From an uncultured Lachnospiraceae bacterium (GTDB lineage Bacteria > Bacillota > Clostridia > Lachnospirales > Lachnospiraceae): a stretch of DNA of 64,000 nt. The stretch is from assembly GCA_902779395.1 (NCBI GenBank), contig CACZBK010000007.1, positions 45,712 through 109,711 of the forward strand, given 5' to 3'. Below are positions 1-9,145 of the stretch, one piece after another (within the stretch, counting starts at the first letter, position 1; each line of letters opens with the position of its first letter). The notes below the pieces were generated by a model. That model had not been told where the DNA came from. It did no database searches and worked only from the letters and a program-made list of their open reading frames with translations. Position numbers and translations under genes: made by a program.

Positions 1-846
1 TATGTAATGGAAAAGCATCAGAGGAATGCATCCGCAAACGGAAAGATAATGAATTATATGGAGCAGACATTCCTTTATCCTAACGATCTGGATACGCTCA
101 TATATGCTTCGCAGCTGCTTCAGGCCGAAGCCATAAGATACGGCGTGGAGCATTTCAGGAGAAACAGGGGTCGCTGCATGGGTACCGTTTACTGGCAGCT
201 TAATGACTGCTGGCCCGTGGCATCATGGTCTTCCATTGATTATTACGGACGCTGGAAAGCACTCCATTATTATGCAAAAAGATTTTTTGCACCGCTGATG
301 ATCTCATGCGAAGAAGAGAGCCTGCTGACACAGGATATGAATGTTAATGCCGAGCCTTATGATGTAAAGAGATCGATCCGCCTGTCTGTTTCCAACGAAT
401 CACTTAAGGAAAGAAAAGTTACGGTGAAATGGCAGCTCAGATCCAATGATGCTTCTGTCATAAAAGAAAAGAGCAAAAAACTGAGTGTAGCTGCGATGTC
501 CTCCGTATGGCTTGAAAAAACGGAATTCCCGGAGGCCTGGCTTTATAAGAACTATGTGAGCTATCAGCTTATCGAGAAAGGAACGGTAATATCACAGGGA
601 AGCGTGCTTTTCTGCCCGCCCAAGCATTTCGCCTTTCTTGATCCCGAGCTTACGGTACGTGCGGAAGGTGATGAGATAGTGGTCACTGCAAAATATTTTG
701 CAAAGAGCGTGGAGATAAGAAACAAAAATGACGATCTTATCTTATCCGACAACTTCTTTGATATGGACGCCGGGGAAAAGAGAGTTAAGATAATAAAGGG
801 AAAAGCAAATGCTCTTAAAGTACGCAGTGTATATTCCATAAGGTAG
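1..846 (+). CDS. GH2 beta-mannosidase, C-terminal part (5' end outside window)
   Basis: The reading frame is open from the first base and ends with TAG at 844-846, so only the last ~281 residues are present. The visible part contains the end of the TIM barrel, with the WQLNDCWP signature followed by a Ser-Ser-Ile-Asp-Tyr-Tyr-Gly-Arg-Trp-Lys stretch. This is typical of family GH2 beta-mannosidases, which remove terminal beta-mannosyl residues from manno-oligosaccharides. The remainder is the beta-sandwich C-terminal region. The catalytic acid/base and most of the active site lie upstream of the window, so activity cannot be judged. It ends 9 bp before an AGE-family sugar isomerase gene, which fits intracellular processing of mannose-containing oligosaccharides. 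The family call is fairly firm; the exact substrate is inference. Confidence 0.85.
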   Translation, partial: YVMEKHQRNASANGKIMNYMEQTFLYPNDLDTLIYASQLLQAEAIRYGVEHFRRNRGRCMGTVYWQLNDCWPVASWSSIDYYGRWKALHYYAKRFFAPLMISCEEESLLTQDMNVNAEPYDVKRSIRLSVSNESLKERKVTVKWQLRSNDASVIKEKSKKLSVAAMSSVWLEKTEFPEAWLYKNYVSYQLIEKGTVISQGSVLFCPPKHFAFLDPELTVRAEGDEIVVTAKYFAKSVEIRNKNDDLILSDNFFDMDAGEKRVKIIKGKANALKVRSVYSIR

Positions 847-855
847 GAGCAGGGC

Positions 856-2100
856 ATGGATAAAAAATACATCATAGATACAAATGAAAACAGGGAGTTT
901 TTAAAAAGAAACGCACAGGCGCTTCTGGATTTCGGAAGAGAGTTTCCCTCACCCGGCGGCGGAAGCTGGTATCTTGGTGATGACGGAAAACCCATTAAGG
1001 AAAGAAGCCGTGAAACCTGGATAACCTGCCGTATGGCGCATGTGTACAGCATAGGTGCCATGATGGGAGATAAAGGCAGCAAAGAACTTGCTGCCCGTGC
1101 GATAAAAGGTCTTCAGGGTGAGCTTAAGGATAAGAAGAACGGAGGCTGGTATGCGGGGCTTACCGCAGACAATGAGATACTGCCGGATAAGCAGTGCTAC
1201 GCCCATGCCTTTGTGATACTTGCATCATCAAGTGCTTATCTGGCAGGAATAGACGGAGCGAAGGAGCTGCTTAAAGAAGCTCTTGAGATATATGACAGAT
1301 ATTTCTGGAATGAGGAGGAAGGCTTATCCGTTGATACCTGGAATACGGAATTCACCGTGCTCGATGATTACCGGGGCATCAATGCGAACATGCATACCGT
1401 GGAAGCTTTTCTTGCGGCAGCAGATGCACTTTCGGAAGAAAAATACCGCATAAGAGCCGGCAGGATAGCAGATCATGTTATATCCTGGGCTTCGGAAAAT
1501 GAGTACAGGATACCGGAGCATTTTACAAAAGAGTGGAAAGCGGATCTTGATAAAAATAAAGAAAAACCGGATGATCCCTTCAAGCCTTACGGGGCAACAC
1601 CCGGACACGGTATAGAATGGGCCCGTCTGATAGAGCAGTGGTGTACTTCATCGGATCCGGAAAATAAAGCTCATTATATCAATGCTGCCTGCCGTCTGTA
1701 TGAGCGTGCGATAGCCGATGCCTGGAATGCTGACGGCGCGGAGGGCATCGTATATACGACGGACTGGGAAGGAAAGCCTGTGGTACACGACCGTATGCAC
1801 TGGACCCTGGCAGAGGCCATAAATACTTCTGCGGTGCTTTACCGTGTCAGCGGAAACGAAAAATATGCAAATGATTACAGCATGTTCCTTAAATATCTTG
1901 ATACAACGGTGCTCGATCATTCCTGTGGATCGTGGTTCCATCAGCTTGATGAGAACAACAGATTAAAGACTACGGTGTGGCCTGGCAAATCCGATCTGTA
2001 TCATGCATTTCAGGCTATGCTTATCCCGTATATGAGGACGGATCTGTCAATAGCAAGTGCTGTGGCAATATACGGCAAGGATCATCAGATCAGCGAATAA
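856..2100 (+). CDS. AGE-family aldose-ketose isomerase/epimerase (YihS-like, probably D-mannose isomerase)
   Basis: This 414-residue protein has the all-alpha barrel pattern of the N-acylglucosamine 2-epimerase superfamily. Its closest match by motif is the YihS/mannose isomerase branch: TWITCRMAHVYSIGAM near residue 55, GHGIEWARL with His251, and DLYHAFQA with His383. The histidines and the length match those known for E. coli YihS, which has 413 residues and His248/His383. Such enzymes interconvert mannose, fructose and glucose, or sulfoquinovose and sulfofructose. Lying directly behind a beta-mannosidase and before a GH43 gene, it most likely turns released mannose into fructose in the cytoplasm; cellobiose 2-epimerase activity is a less likely alternative. 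The ATG is preceded by AGGAG. There is no signal peptide. Confidence 0.8.
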   Translation: MDKKYIIDTNENREFLKRNAQALLDFGREFPSPGGGSWYLGDDGKPIKERSRETWITCRMAHVYSIGAMMGDKGSKELAARAIKGLQGELKDKKNGGWYAGLTADNEILPDKQCYAHAFVILASSSAYLAGIDGAKELLKEALEIYDRYFWNEEEGLSVDTWNTEFTVLDDYRGINANMHTVEAFLAAADALSEEKYRIRAGRIADHVISWASENEYRIPEHFTKEWKADLDKNKEKPDDPFKPYGATPGHGIEWARLIEQWCTSSDPENKAHYINAACRLYERAIADAWNADGAEGIVYTTDWEGKPVVHDRMHWTLAEAINTSAVLYRVSGNEKYANDYSMFLKYLDTTVLDHSCGSWFHQLDENNRLKTTVWPGKSDLYHAFQAMLIPYMRTDLSIASAVAIYGKDHQISE

Positions 2101-2118
2101 TCAAAAGGAGAGAAAAAA

Positions 2119-3036
2119 ATGAACCCTGAGAAATTTCACACAAATCCGATAATGAAAGATATCTACACTGCGGATCCCGCACCCATGGTCTATAAAGACA
2201 GATTGTATCTGTATACCACCCATGACGAAGATGAGCTGGTAAATGATTTTTATACCATGTATGACTGGCGTTGTTTTTCCACCGACGATATGGTCAACTG
2301 GACTGATCACGGTAAGATCTTTTCTCTTGATGATATAGAGTGGGCTGATGACAGGGCATGGGCGCCCCAGTGTATAGAGCGCAACGGGAAATTCTATCTG
2401 TATTGCCCCGTACATAAAAAGGACGGCGGCATGGCCATCGCCGTAGGTGTCTCCGATAAGCCGGAAGGACCGTTTAAGGATCTGGGCCATCCCCTGGTGG
2501 ATGAGGGCGACTGGAATGATATAGATCCCACGGTCTATATCGATGACGACGGACAGGCATATCTGTACTTTGGAAATCCCGAACTGCGCTATGTAAGGCT
2601 TAATGAAGATATGATCTCGTATTCCGGTGAGGTTGAAAAGATCCCTATGACCGTTGAAGCCTTTGCAAAAGGCGGGCATGATTCGGGGACCACATACGGT
2701 GAAGGACCCTGGTTCTATAAGAGAAACGGTATCTATTATATGGTATTTGCGGCTTTTGCCGAAGGTGTACATCAGGAACATCTTGCATACTCTACAGCTC
2801 CCACTGCCACCGGCCCCTGGAAATACGGCGGTGTGCTCATGAGTGAGGAAGGCGGGGTGTTTACCAATCATCCGGGTATCGCGGATTTTAAAGGGCATTC
2901 CTATCTGTTTTATCACACGGGAGAGCTTCCCGGGGGAAGTCTTTTCCACCGCAGCGTATGTGTGGCGGAGTTTAAGTATAATGAGGATGGCAGTATAGAT
3001 ACCATCCCCATGTGCAAAGGTGTCGAAGCCGTATAA
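2119..3036 (+). CDS. GH43-family glycoside hydrolase (arabinofuranosidase/xylosidase type)
   Basis: This 305-residue protein is a single five-bladed beta-propeller domain of clan GH-F. The three expected acidic residues are visible: Asp19 in ADPAPMV (general base), Asp136 in the WNDIDPTVYID stretch (pKa modulator) and Glu195 in TYGEGPWF (general acid). GH43 enzymes cleave arabinofuranosyl or xylosyl linkages in arabinoxylan, arabinan or their oligosaccharides; the exact specificity cannot be read from sequence. There is no signal peptide and no carbohydrate-binding module, so it should act on imported oligosaccharides. An AAAGGAG site lies 9-10 nt before the ATG, and the gene follows the isomerase by 18 bp, suggesting one operon with the beta-mannosidase. 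Confidence 0.85.
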   Translation: MNPEKFHTNPIMKDIYTADPAPMVYKDRLYLYTTHDEDELVNDFYTMYDWRCFSTDDMVNWTDHGKIFSLDDIEWADDRAWAPQCIERNGKFYLYCPVHKKDGGMAIAVGVSDKPEGPFKDLGHPLVDEGDWNDIDPTVYIDDDGQAYLYFGNPELRYVRLNEDMISYSGEVEKIPMTVEAFAKGGHDSGTTYGEGPWFYKRNGIYYMVFAAFAEGVHQEHLAYSTAPTATGPWKYGGVLMSEEGGVFTNHPGIADFKGHSYLFYHTGELPGGSLFHRSVCVAEFKYNEDGSIDTIPMCKGVEAV

Positions 3037-3051
3037 AAATGGGCATACTGC

Positions 3052-3080
3052 TTGCGGCATGCCGTTTTGCATGGTATAAT
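3052..3080 (+). promoter_or_regulatory. Sigma-A type promoter, extended -10
   Basis: TTGCGG (3052-3057), a 17-nt spacer and TATAAT (3075-3080) preceded by TGG form a near-consensus extended -10 promoter. It lies 33 nt before the start of the CheX-receiver gene. The spacer holds the palindrome CGGCATGCCG. Confidence 0.7.
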
Positions 3081-3113
3081 CAATCGGAAAAATGATCTTT
3101 TGGAGGGTAAGCC

Positions 3114-4418
3114 ATGTTTTGTCAGATGTTCGGAAAATTCCTTATGGAAAAGGAAGTTATCAATGATGAAGATTATGCTACTCTTATAAAGGAGCAGATG
3201 TCTGTCCGTGTAAGGCTGGGCACCATTGCTATAGCCGAGGGGCTTCTTAACGAGGAACAGGTCGAGCAGATAAATCAGGCCCAGATGTCAAAGGATAAAC
3301 GCTTTGGTGACATAGCCGTGGAAGAAGGGCTGCTTACCGATGAACAGGTAGGGGCATTGCTGAAAAAACAGGGAGATTCGTATCTTCAGTTTGTACAGCT
3401 CCTTACTGATCTTACGGATATAAGCAAAGCGGCATTAGATGCTTTTCTGGAAGAATTCCGCGTAAAGAGCGGTTTTACGCCTCAGGAGATGGATGCGCTC
3501 AAAAAAGATGATCCCGATGCTATGCTTCCGATCTTTATATATTCTTCAAAGCCCTATGTAAGCGATATCGCGGGATTGTTTTTGAGGAATCTGACCCGTT
3601 TTGTTTCAAGGGATTTCTATTTTGAAAGGGCACGCAAAGCAAAGGAGTATCCGTATAAGTATCTGGCTGTACAGGAGCTTTCCGGTGATGCTTCCATATT
3701 CCTGGCAATAGCCGAAGCGGAAGATAACGGCGCATTTCTGGATGTTGCTTCCTCATTCTCCCATCAGAAACTTGAAGGATCCGATGAAGATATTTACGAT
3801 TCCGTGGGTGAGTTCATAAACGTAACGAGCGGTCTGTTTGCATCGGCTTCCAGCCAGAATAATGTGAATGTAGATATGCTCCCGCCTCTGGGATTCCCCG
3901 GTCAGAAAGCTGTGGGTGAATTTTATATCATACCCATCATATTAAAGGATAAGAAGCTGGATCTTCTGATCGCAGTCAATTCCGAATTTAAAGCCGGCGA
4001 TACTCCCGTTAAGACAGGTTCGGTAAATCGTGACAGTATTAACGCTGCGGCTGCCATAGAAGGAAAGAAAGTGCTGATAGTCGATGACTCCAGGATGTCG
4101 CGGAGAATGCTACGTACAATACTCGAAAATGCGGGCTACAGTGTGGTAGGTGAGGCTGAGAACGGACGTATAGGTGTAGAAGAGTATAAAAAACTCCGTC
4201 CCGATGTTACGACTCTTGATATCACGATGCCCGAAATGGACGGTCTTGAGGCACTAGAAGCCATTCTCGGCTTTGATAAGGATGCAAATTGTGTGATGAT
4301 CACGGCAGCAGGCCAGCAGGATAAGCTGATCCGTGCACTTAAAGCCGGTGCAAAGCGTTTTATCAGCAAGCCTTTTAATGAAGAAGAGATCGTCCGCAAT
4401 ATCAGGGAGCTTGCTTGA
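3114..4418 (+). CDS. CheX-like domain protein fused to a CheY-type receiver
   Basis: This 434-residue protein has three parts. Residues 1-100 contain two related helical units, with MEKEVINDEDYATLI and the repeated EGLLNEEQV / EGLLTDEQV, resembling the N-terminal MshEN/GspE-N type domain. Residues ~150-300 resemble the CheC/CheX phosphatase fold (a GEFINVTSGLFA stretch). Residues ~318-434 are a complete CheY receiver with acidic pair Asp324/Asp325, phospho-acceptor Asp369 in LDITMPEMDG and the conserved Lys in ISKPF. There is no DNA-binding or enzymatic output domain. It probably acts in chemotaxis-like or intracellular phosphorelay signalling, with receiver and possible phosphatase in one chain. 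ATG with GGAGGG upstream; it has its own promoter and terminator, so it is a single-gene unit. Confidence 0.75.
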   Translation: MFCQMFGKFLMEKEVINDEDYATLIKEQMSVRVRLGTIAIAEGLLNEEQVEQINQAQMSKDKRFGDIAVEEGLLTDEQVGALLKKQGDSYLQFVQLLTDLTDISKAALDAFLEEFRVKSGFTPQEMDALKKDDPDAMLPIFIYSSKPYVSDIAGLFLRNLTRFVSRDFYFERARKAKEYPYKYLAVQELSGDASIFLAIAEAEDNGAFLDVASSFSHQKLEGSDEDIYDSVGEFINVTSGLFASASSQNNVNVDMLPPLGFPGQKAVGEFYIIPIILKDKKLDLLIAVNSEFKAGDTPVKTGSVNRDSINAAAAIEGKKVLIVDDSRMSRRMLRTILENAGYSVVGEAENGRIGVEEYKKLRPDVTTLDITMPEMDGLEALEAILGFDKDANCVMITAAGQQDKLIRALKAGAKRFISKPFNEEEIVRNIRELA

Positions 4419-4445
4419 AAATTACTGAAAATATATAAGATCATT

Positions 4446-4476
4446 AAAAAGGCAGGGGGCTGACCTCTGCCTTTTT
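4446..4476 (+). terminator. Rho-independent terminator of the CheX-receiver gene
   Basis: AAAAAGGCAGGGG (4446-4458) pairs with CCTCTGCCTTTTT (4464-4476) with one G-U pair and a 5-nt loop, ending in a T run. The A and T flanks make it potentially bidirectional. Confidence 0.85.
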
Positions 4477-4557
4477 ATAAGAAAAGAGTATACCGGGATA
4501 TATCGTTATGTTATAATAAATATTTACACGGTATTATCCATATAAGGAGCATTAATA

Positions 4558-6198
4558 TTGAAAAAGAAAACTTTGATCAGAACACTGGCTGCTATCACCA
4601 TGTCGGTATCATTGCTCGCAGGATGTACAGACAGCGGTAATGGCAGCAGCCGCGGAAGTATAGGTGACAGGGAAGAAGAGGAGGTAACTCCCACTGAGGC
4701 TCCCAAACCGACAGAAGCAGAAGCTACTCCAACGGAGGCTCCTACTCCGACTCCTGTGCCGGAGCCGGAAGAATTGGAATACAGGCAGCTGGAACTCAGT
4801 TCATATCAGATGTCCAACAGCTATTATGATAAAGATCTTGATGCTACTATTGCTTCGGTAAGTGTGACCCATGTAGAACTTCAAAACGATGACCTTCCGA
4901 AGCTTAAGAAGTCGATAGATGATTACATTGCGGATAATGAAAGATCCTTAAAAGGCGAAGATTTTGACAGTTTTGTGGAAGAGGCTAAGGGCTGTGCGGA
5001 AGTCTGGGGCGGACCGATGGAACTGTATGAAAACTATTATACACATGTGGTAAGAGCCGATACAGCAGTCACCGGCTTGATCACTTATTATGATGATTTC
5101 CATGGTGGTGCACATGGTGTATATTACACCCTTCCCGTTAATTTTGATTCTGTTACGGGTAAGGAGCTCAATATCAATGATGTGATAAATGCGGACCGGA
5201 TCGATGAGCTTCCGCAGATACTGGAAGAGAGGCTCCTTGAGGAATATGACCCGGGCCAGTTTTTTAATCCCGATTCCCTTGCAGCGGACATTGAAGAGAC
5301 TTATCAAATGACCGGAGATTATTATTTCTCCATAGGTTATGAGGGTATAACAGTATATTTTCAGATATATGCACTTGCTCCTTATGCTTCGGGGTCTCAG
5401 GCGATATTATTAAAATATGAAGATTATCCGGGACTTGTTAACGAAAAATACACAGATTGCAGTTATAATTACTTTATTGATCAGGAGGCTATGGGAGGCA
5501 GTATGCCTCATAACGCCGATCAGGCGGATATTTACGGATATCTGACTGATAAGGGTGAGGACTGGATGTATAAAAATCTGGTTATTAATTATGACGGGGA
5601 ACAGTATAAGGAAGAAGTATATGCTTACGATGCGGAATTCTTTTTTGCGGGGATAGGCAGCGAAACATATATGTTTGTAAATCTTCATCACGAAAATGAT
5701 TACCAGAATATCAATGTATATCATATCAATACTTATGACGGCAAAATAGAGAAGAAATGTGAATTTGACGGAGGCTTTTATAACAGTATCCCTTCCGATC
5801 CGCTTAACTTCCGTATATATCAGAGAACCGATATGTTCTCTACCTACAGTATATATAAATACTATTATATCAGCAGGGACGGTGAGCCTGTCAGTACGGA
5901 TGAATACTTCCTGGCAGATGTGGATCCCGAAAATCTCTATCTGACTGCCAAAGAAGATATTTCCGTTGATATAAGGGAAAAGCAGGACAATACCGCATGG
6001 GAATACATTGAGTATCATGATACCGTGAAGAAAGGCCAGAAGCTGTATTTCTACGCTACGGATAATGAGCAGTGGGCGGATTTTATCCTTGAAGACGGAA
6101 GGATAGCGCGTATCACCTTAGATAAACCCGGGTGGCCCATGACCATAAACGGTGTGGATATCGAAGAACTTTTTGACGGCATATTGTTTGCAGGATGA
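4558..6198 (+). CDS. Secreted lipoprotein with DUF4163/DUF3298 (RsiV-like) domain
   Basis: This 546-residue protein has a lipoprotein signal peptide with lipobox LLAGC (Cys at about residue 23), then an acidic Thr/Pro/Glu-rich linker (~35-75, repeated PTEAP). Residues ~80-300 look like the DUF4163 plus DUF3298 pair found in PdaC and RsiV, including the HGGAHG stretch. The C-terminal ~240 residues are unrecognised and rich in Tyr and Asp, consistent with an extracellular beta-rich domain. The start is a TTG at 4558, chosen because AAGGAG ends 8 nt upstream and no in-frame ATG precedes the signal peptide. A TATAAT at 4512-4517 with only a weak -35 may serve as promoter. The function is unknown; it may bind peptidoglycan or a ligand. 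Confidence 0.65.
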   Translation: MKKKTLIRTLAAITMSVSLLAGCTDSGNGSSRGSIGDREEEEVTPTEAPKPTEAEATPTEAPTPTPVPEPEELEYRQLELSSYQMSNSYYDKDLDATIASVSVTHVELQNDDLPKLKKSIDDYIADNERSLKGEDFDSFVEEAKGCAEVWGGPMELYENYYTHVVRADTAVTGLITYYDDFHGGAHGVYYTLPVNFDSVTGKELNINDVINADRIDELPQILEERLLEEYDPGQFFNPDSLAADIEETYQMTGDYYFSIGYEGITVYFQIYALAPYASGSQAILLKYEDYPGLVNEKYTDCSYNYFIDQEAMGGSMPHNADQADIYGYLTDKGEDWMYKNLVINYDGEQYKEEVYAYDAEFFFAGIGSETYMFVNLHHENDYQNINVYHINTYDGKIEKKCEFDGGFYNSIPSDPLNFRIYQRTDMFSTYSIYKYYYISRDGEPVSTDEYFLADVDPENLYLTAKEDISVDIREKQDNTAWEYIEYHDTVKKGQKLYFYATDNEQWADFILEDGRIARITLDKPGWPMTINGVDIEELFDGILFAG

Positions 6199-6228
6199 TC
6201 AGTTGTTTTAACGGAGGTAGGCATAAAA

Positions 6229-6927
6229 ATGCCTTTAATGGATGAATTTAAAGAGGAGCGGGAAAAGATAAAGAAAGCTCCCCTTAAGGCAAAATGGAAA
6301 TATTTCGTAGATTATTATCTTAAATGGGTCATAGGCGTGGCTATAACTGCAGGCATACTGATCGCCGTGATCGTAACTACCGTAACACATAAAAAAGAAA
6401 TGCTGTATGTCAGCCTTCTTAACTTCAGGACTACCGGGTTTGTTATAGAGGATATTGAGATCCCTTTTTCGGAAACATATCTTGAAAATCCGAAAAAGGA
6501 AGAGATAACTCTTGATTCATCGCTGTTCATACTGGGAAAGAAAGCTGAGGCAGCAGCTGTTTCAGGCGATCAGACTTACAGTGCACTTTATAATTTTGAG
6601 GATGAACAGAAGATCTCCATGATCTTAGTGGTAGGTCAGGTGGATCTGATGATAAGCGGAGAGGATGTTATCGACAGATATACGGAAAGTGATTTCATAA
6701 AACCGCTTACGGAGGTATACAGTCCTGATGAGCTTAAAAGCTTTGAGGAAAAGGGGATGATCAAATATCTGGGTGAGATCCCTGTGGCTCTGAGCATGGA
6801 AGGTTCGAAAATGCTTAAGGACAATTATGAGTATACCGCAGATAAGAACGATAAGATCTATGCAGCTTATACTTACGGAAAGCATACCGATCTTGCGAAA
6901 GAATTTGTGGAATTCTTAGGTTACTGA
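6229..6927 (+). CDS. Single-pass membrane protein of unknown function
   Basis: This 232-residue protein has a short charged cytoplasmic N-terminus, one transmembrane helix at about residues 29-52 (YLKWVIGVAITAGILIAVIV) and an extracytoplasmic domain of ~180 residues with no motif I recognise. GGAGGT lies 10 nt before the ATG at 6229; a second in-frame ATG three codons later is less well spaced. It follows the lipoprotein gene by 30 bp, so the two are probably co-transcribed and may act together at the cell surface. Confidence 0.6.
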   Translation: MPLMDEFKEEREKIKKAPLKAKWKYFVDYYLKWVIGVAITAGILIAVIVTTVTHKKEMLYVSLLNFRTTGFVIEDIEIPFSETYLENPKKEEITLDSSLFILGKKAEAAAVSGDQTYSALYNFEDEQKISMILVVGQVDLMISGEDVIDRYTESDFIKPLTEVYSPDELKSFEEKGMIKYLGEIPVALSMEGSKMLKDNYEYTADKNDKIYAAYTYGKHTDLAKEFVEFLGY

Positions 6928-6982
6928 AGATAACGGGATTTGCCCGGATTGCTTGTAAAATACTTAAAGAAAGGATAGAATA

Positions 6983-7534
6983 ATGAGCATTACGGAGGAA
7001 GTTAACGCGCTTGTAAAAGAAGTGGCTGAAAAAGCCCGGCTGAAAGAGGGCGATCTTCTGGTGATAGGCTGTTCTACAAGTGCCGTACAGGGAGAACTTA
7101 TAGGGACTCATTCCAGCATAGATCTGGGAGCGCAGCTGTGGCAGGGAGTTGAAAGTGCCGTAAAGGAACTTAAGCTGGATCTGGCTGTACAGTGCTGTGA
7201 GCATTTAAACCGTGCGCTGGTGACCGAGAAGCGTGTAATGGAGAGATATGGCTTTGAGAGAGTCAACGCCATTCCCCAGCCGAAGGCGGGCGGATCTTTT
7301 GCGACCCAGGCTTATCAGCATTTTGAGGAGCCTGTATTGGTTGAAGATATAAAACACAGTGCGCTTGCGGGTATAGACATAGGTGGCGTACTGATAGGCA
7401 TGCATGTAAAACCCGTGGTAGTGCCTCTTAAATTACAGCAGAGCAGTGTCGGAGAGGCGCGGATAATCGCAGCCCGGTACCGTCCCCGTTTCGTGGGCGG
7501 CAGTCGTGCTGTATATGATGAAGCGATAGAATAA
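6983..7534 (+). CDS. ywlG: YwlG/UPF0340 (TIGR01440) family protein
   Basis: This 183-residue protein matches the Firmicutes YwlG family in length and motifs: GCSTSAVQGELIG near residue 29, an AVQCCEHLNRALV stretch, an IPQPKAGGSFAT stretch, and a C-terminal RPRFVGGSRA. The molecular function of the family is not established; structures show an alpha/beta fold with a putative metal or ligand site around the Cys-Cys-Glu-His motif, which is present here. AAAGGA precedes the ATG by ~8 nt. It lies 12 bp upstream of the GH9 gene and is probably transcribed with it. Confidence 0.9.
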   Translation: MSITEEVNALVKEVAEKARLKEGDLLVIGCSTSAVQGELIGTHSSIDLGAQLWQGVESAVKELKLDLAVQCCEHLNRALVTEKRVMERYGFERVNAIPQPKAGGSFATQAYQHFEEPVLVEDIKHSALAGIDIGGVLIGMHVKPVVVPLKLQQSSVGEARIIAARYRPRFVGGSRAVYDEAIE

Positions 7535-7546
7535 AGGAGGAGACCA

Positions 7547-9145
7547 ATGATAGCTGTAAACCAGAAAGGCTATGAAACAGGTTCGGTAAAGCATGCTACC
7601 ATAAGCGGAGGAACACACTATAAGCTATACAACAGCAAGGGCGAACGTATCCTTGAAGGAGATGTGGTCCTTAAAGAAGACGAGAACAGCGGGGAAAAGG
7701 CCGGATGTATCGATTTTTCCGAAGCAGATGCTCCCGGGAAATACTATTTTACGGATGAAAAGGGCAACAGGAGTGCCGGTTTTACGATCGGAAAGAAAGT
7801 ATATTCCTCACTCTTTAAAGACGCCCTGCGCATGTTTTATTTTCAGCGCTGCGGAATGAAGCTGGAGGAAAAATACGCCGGGAAATATGCCCACAAGGCA
7901 TGCCACTGCGTTCCCTGCAGGGTGCTTAACAGCGAGCCCGCAAGGTATATCAAAATGAAGGGCGGCTGGCATGATGCGGGAGATTACGGAAGATATGTTA
8001 CTGCCGGAGCCGTGGCACTGGCGCATCTTCTTTATGCATATGAGCTGAAACCAAAGGCTTTTAAGCTGTCTTTAGATATACCCGAGAGCGGAAACGGTAT
8101 CCCTGATATACTGAATGAATGTGCATATGAGCTTGACTGGATGCTTAAGATGCAGGAAAAAGACGGCGGAGTTCATCATAAAGTCACTTCCGAGAACTTT
8201 GTGGGATTTGTTATGCCTGAAGAGGATAAGCTTGAGCCGGTCATCACGCCTGTATCGTCACTGGCTACGGCGGATTTTGCGGCTGTAATGGCGCTTTCCG
8301 CAAGGATCTACGAAGCATTTGACGAAAAGAGGGCAAAAGCTTATAAGAAAGCTGCCCTGCTGGCGGGAAAATGGTTGGTAAATAATAAGGCTTTTGAATT
8401 TAAGAATCCTTCGGAAGTTCATACAGGAACCTATGAGGATCTTTGTGATGCGGACGAGCGCATGTGGGCTGCAGCCGAGCTTTATCAGCTTACGCTGGAT
8501 GATAAGTGGATATGGAGCATACGCATGATCCTTGAACTGCGTATAAGCACGGTAGCCCTTGGCTGGGCCGATGTGGGGGGCCTGGCATCCATGAGCATAC
8601 TTATGGCGAAGAAGGGCGTATTCCCTGCGGATCTTTGCGAAAGGCTCAAGGGCAACTGGCTTGATGAAGCCGACAGGTTAAAGAATCTGGCAGCTTCCAA
8701 TCCTTATGAACTTGCATTCCATCCTTATAATTTCTGCTGGGGCAGCAATATGCAGGTGCTCTGCAATGCGATGGTACTCTGCTTTGCCGATAAAATGAAG
8801 GCAAAAGAAGGATACAGGGAAACAGCGCAGTATCAGCTGGATTACATACTGGGGCGCAATGCCATGGATACGAGCTATGTGACGGGGCATGGTGAAAAAG
8901 CCTTCAGGAATCCCCATAACAGACCCACCGTGGCTGATGGTATCGAAGATCCTATCCCCGGCTTTGTATCCGGCGGACCGAATTACAGGGCTATGGACAC
9001 TATGGCCAACGCAGAGATACTTAAGGGACGCGGGCCTATGAAATGGTATGTAGACGACTGGCGTTCTTACAGCACAAATGAGATAACGATATACTGGAAT
9101 TCACCCCTGATCTATGTTCTGGCATATCTGACCGGAGGTAAATGA
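7547..9145 (+). CDS. Cytoplasmic GH9 cellodextrinase/endoglucanase
   Basis: This 532-residue protein has an N-terminal Ig-like CelD_N domain (~1-85) and a GH9 (alpha/alpha)6 barrel (~90-530). Asp143 and Asp146 in GGWHDAGDYGRY supply the catalytic base pair, the HNRP motif (near residue 460) lies in the substrate cleft, and Glu512 in TNEITIYWNSP is the proton donor. There is no signal peptide, dockerin or CBM. Length and architecture resemble the intracellular cellodextrinase described from Butyrivibrio fibrisolvens, so it likely degrades imported cellodextrins rather than cellulose. GGAGG precedes the ATG. Its stop codon overlaps the start of the PAP2 gene (ATGA), indicating translational coupling. 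Confidence 0.9.
   Translation: MIAVNQKGYETGSVKHATISGGTHYKLYNSKGERILEGDVVLKEDENSGEKAGCIDFSEADAPGKYYFTDEKGNRSAGFTIGKKVYSSLFKDALRMFYFQRCGMKLEEKYAGKYAHKACHCVPCRVLNSEPARYIKMKGGWHDAGDYGRYVTAGAVALAHLLYAYELKPKAFKLSLDIPESGNGIPDILNECAYELDWMLKMQEKDGGVHHKVTSENFVGFVMPEEDKLEPVITPVSSLATADFAAVMALSARIYEAFDEKRAKAYKKAALLAGKWLVNNKAFEFKNPSEVHTGTYEDLCDADERMWAAAELYQLTLDDKWIWSIRMILELRISTVALGWADVGGLASMSILMAKKGVFPADLCERLKGNWLDEADRLKNLAASNPYELAFHPYNFCWGSNMQVLCNAMVLCFADKMKAKEGYRETAQYQLDYILGRNAMDTSYVTGHGEKAFRNPHNRPTVADGIEDPIPGFVSGGPNYRAMDTMANAEILKGRGPMKWYVDDWRSYSTNEITIYWNSPLIYVLAYLTGGK

Noticed and set aside
856-2100. Sulfoquinovose isomerase of sulfoglycolysis for the YihS-like protein
   Set aside because: No other sulfoglycolysis genes are present, and the neighbours are a beta-mannosidase and a GH43 enzyme, which favour mannose isomerisation.
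2101-3072. 323-codon minus-strand frame opposite the GH43 gene
   Set aside because: It is a shadow of a well supported GH43 gene; it shows no family motif, and its composition (Ile, His, Cys-rich) is that of an antisense frame.
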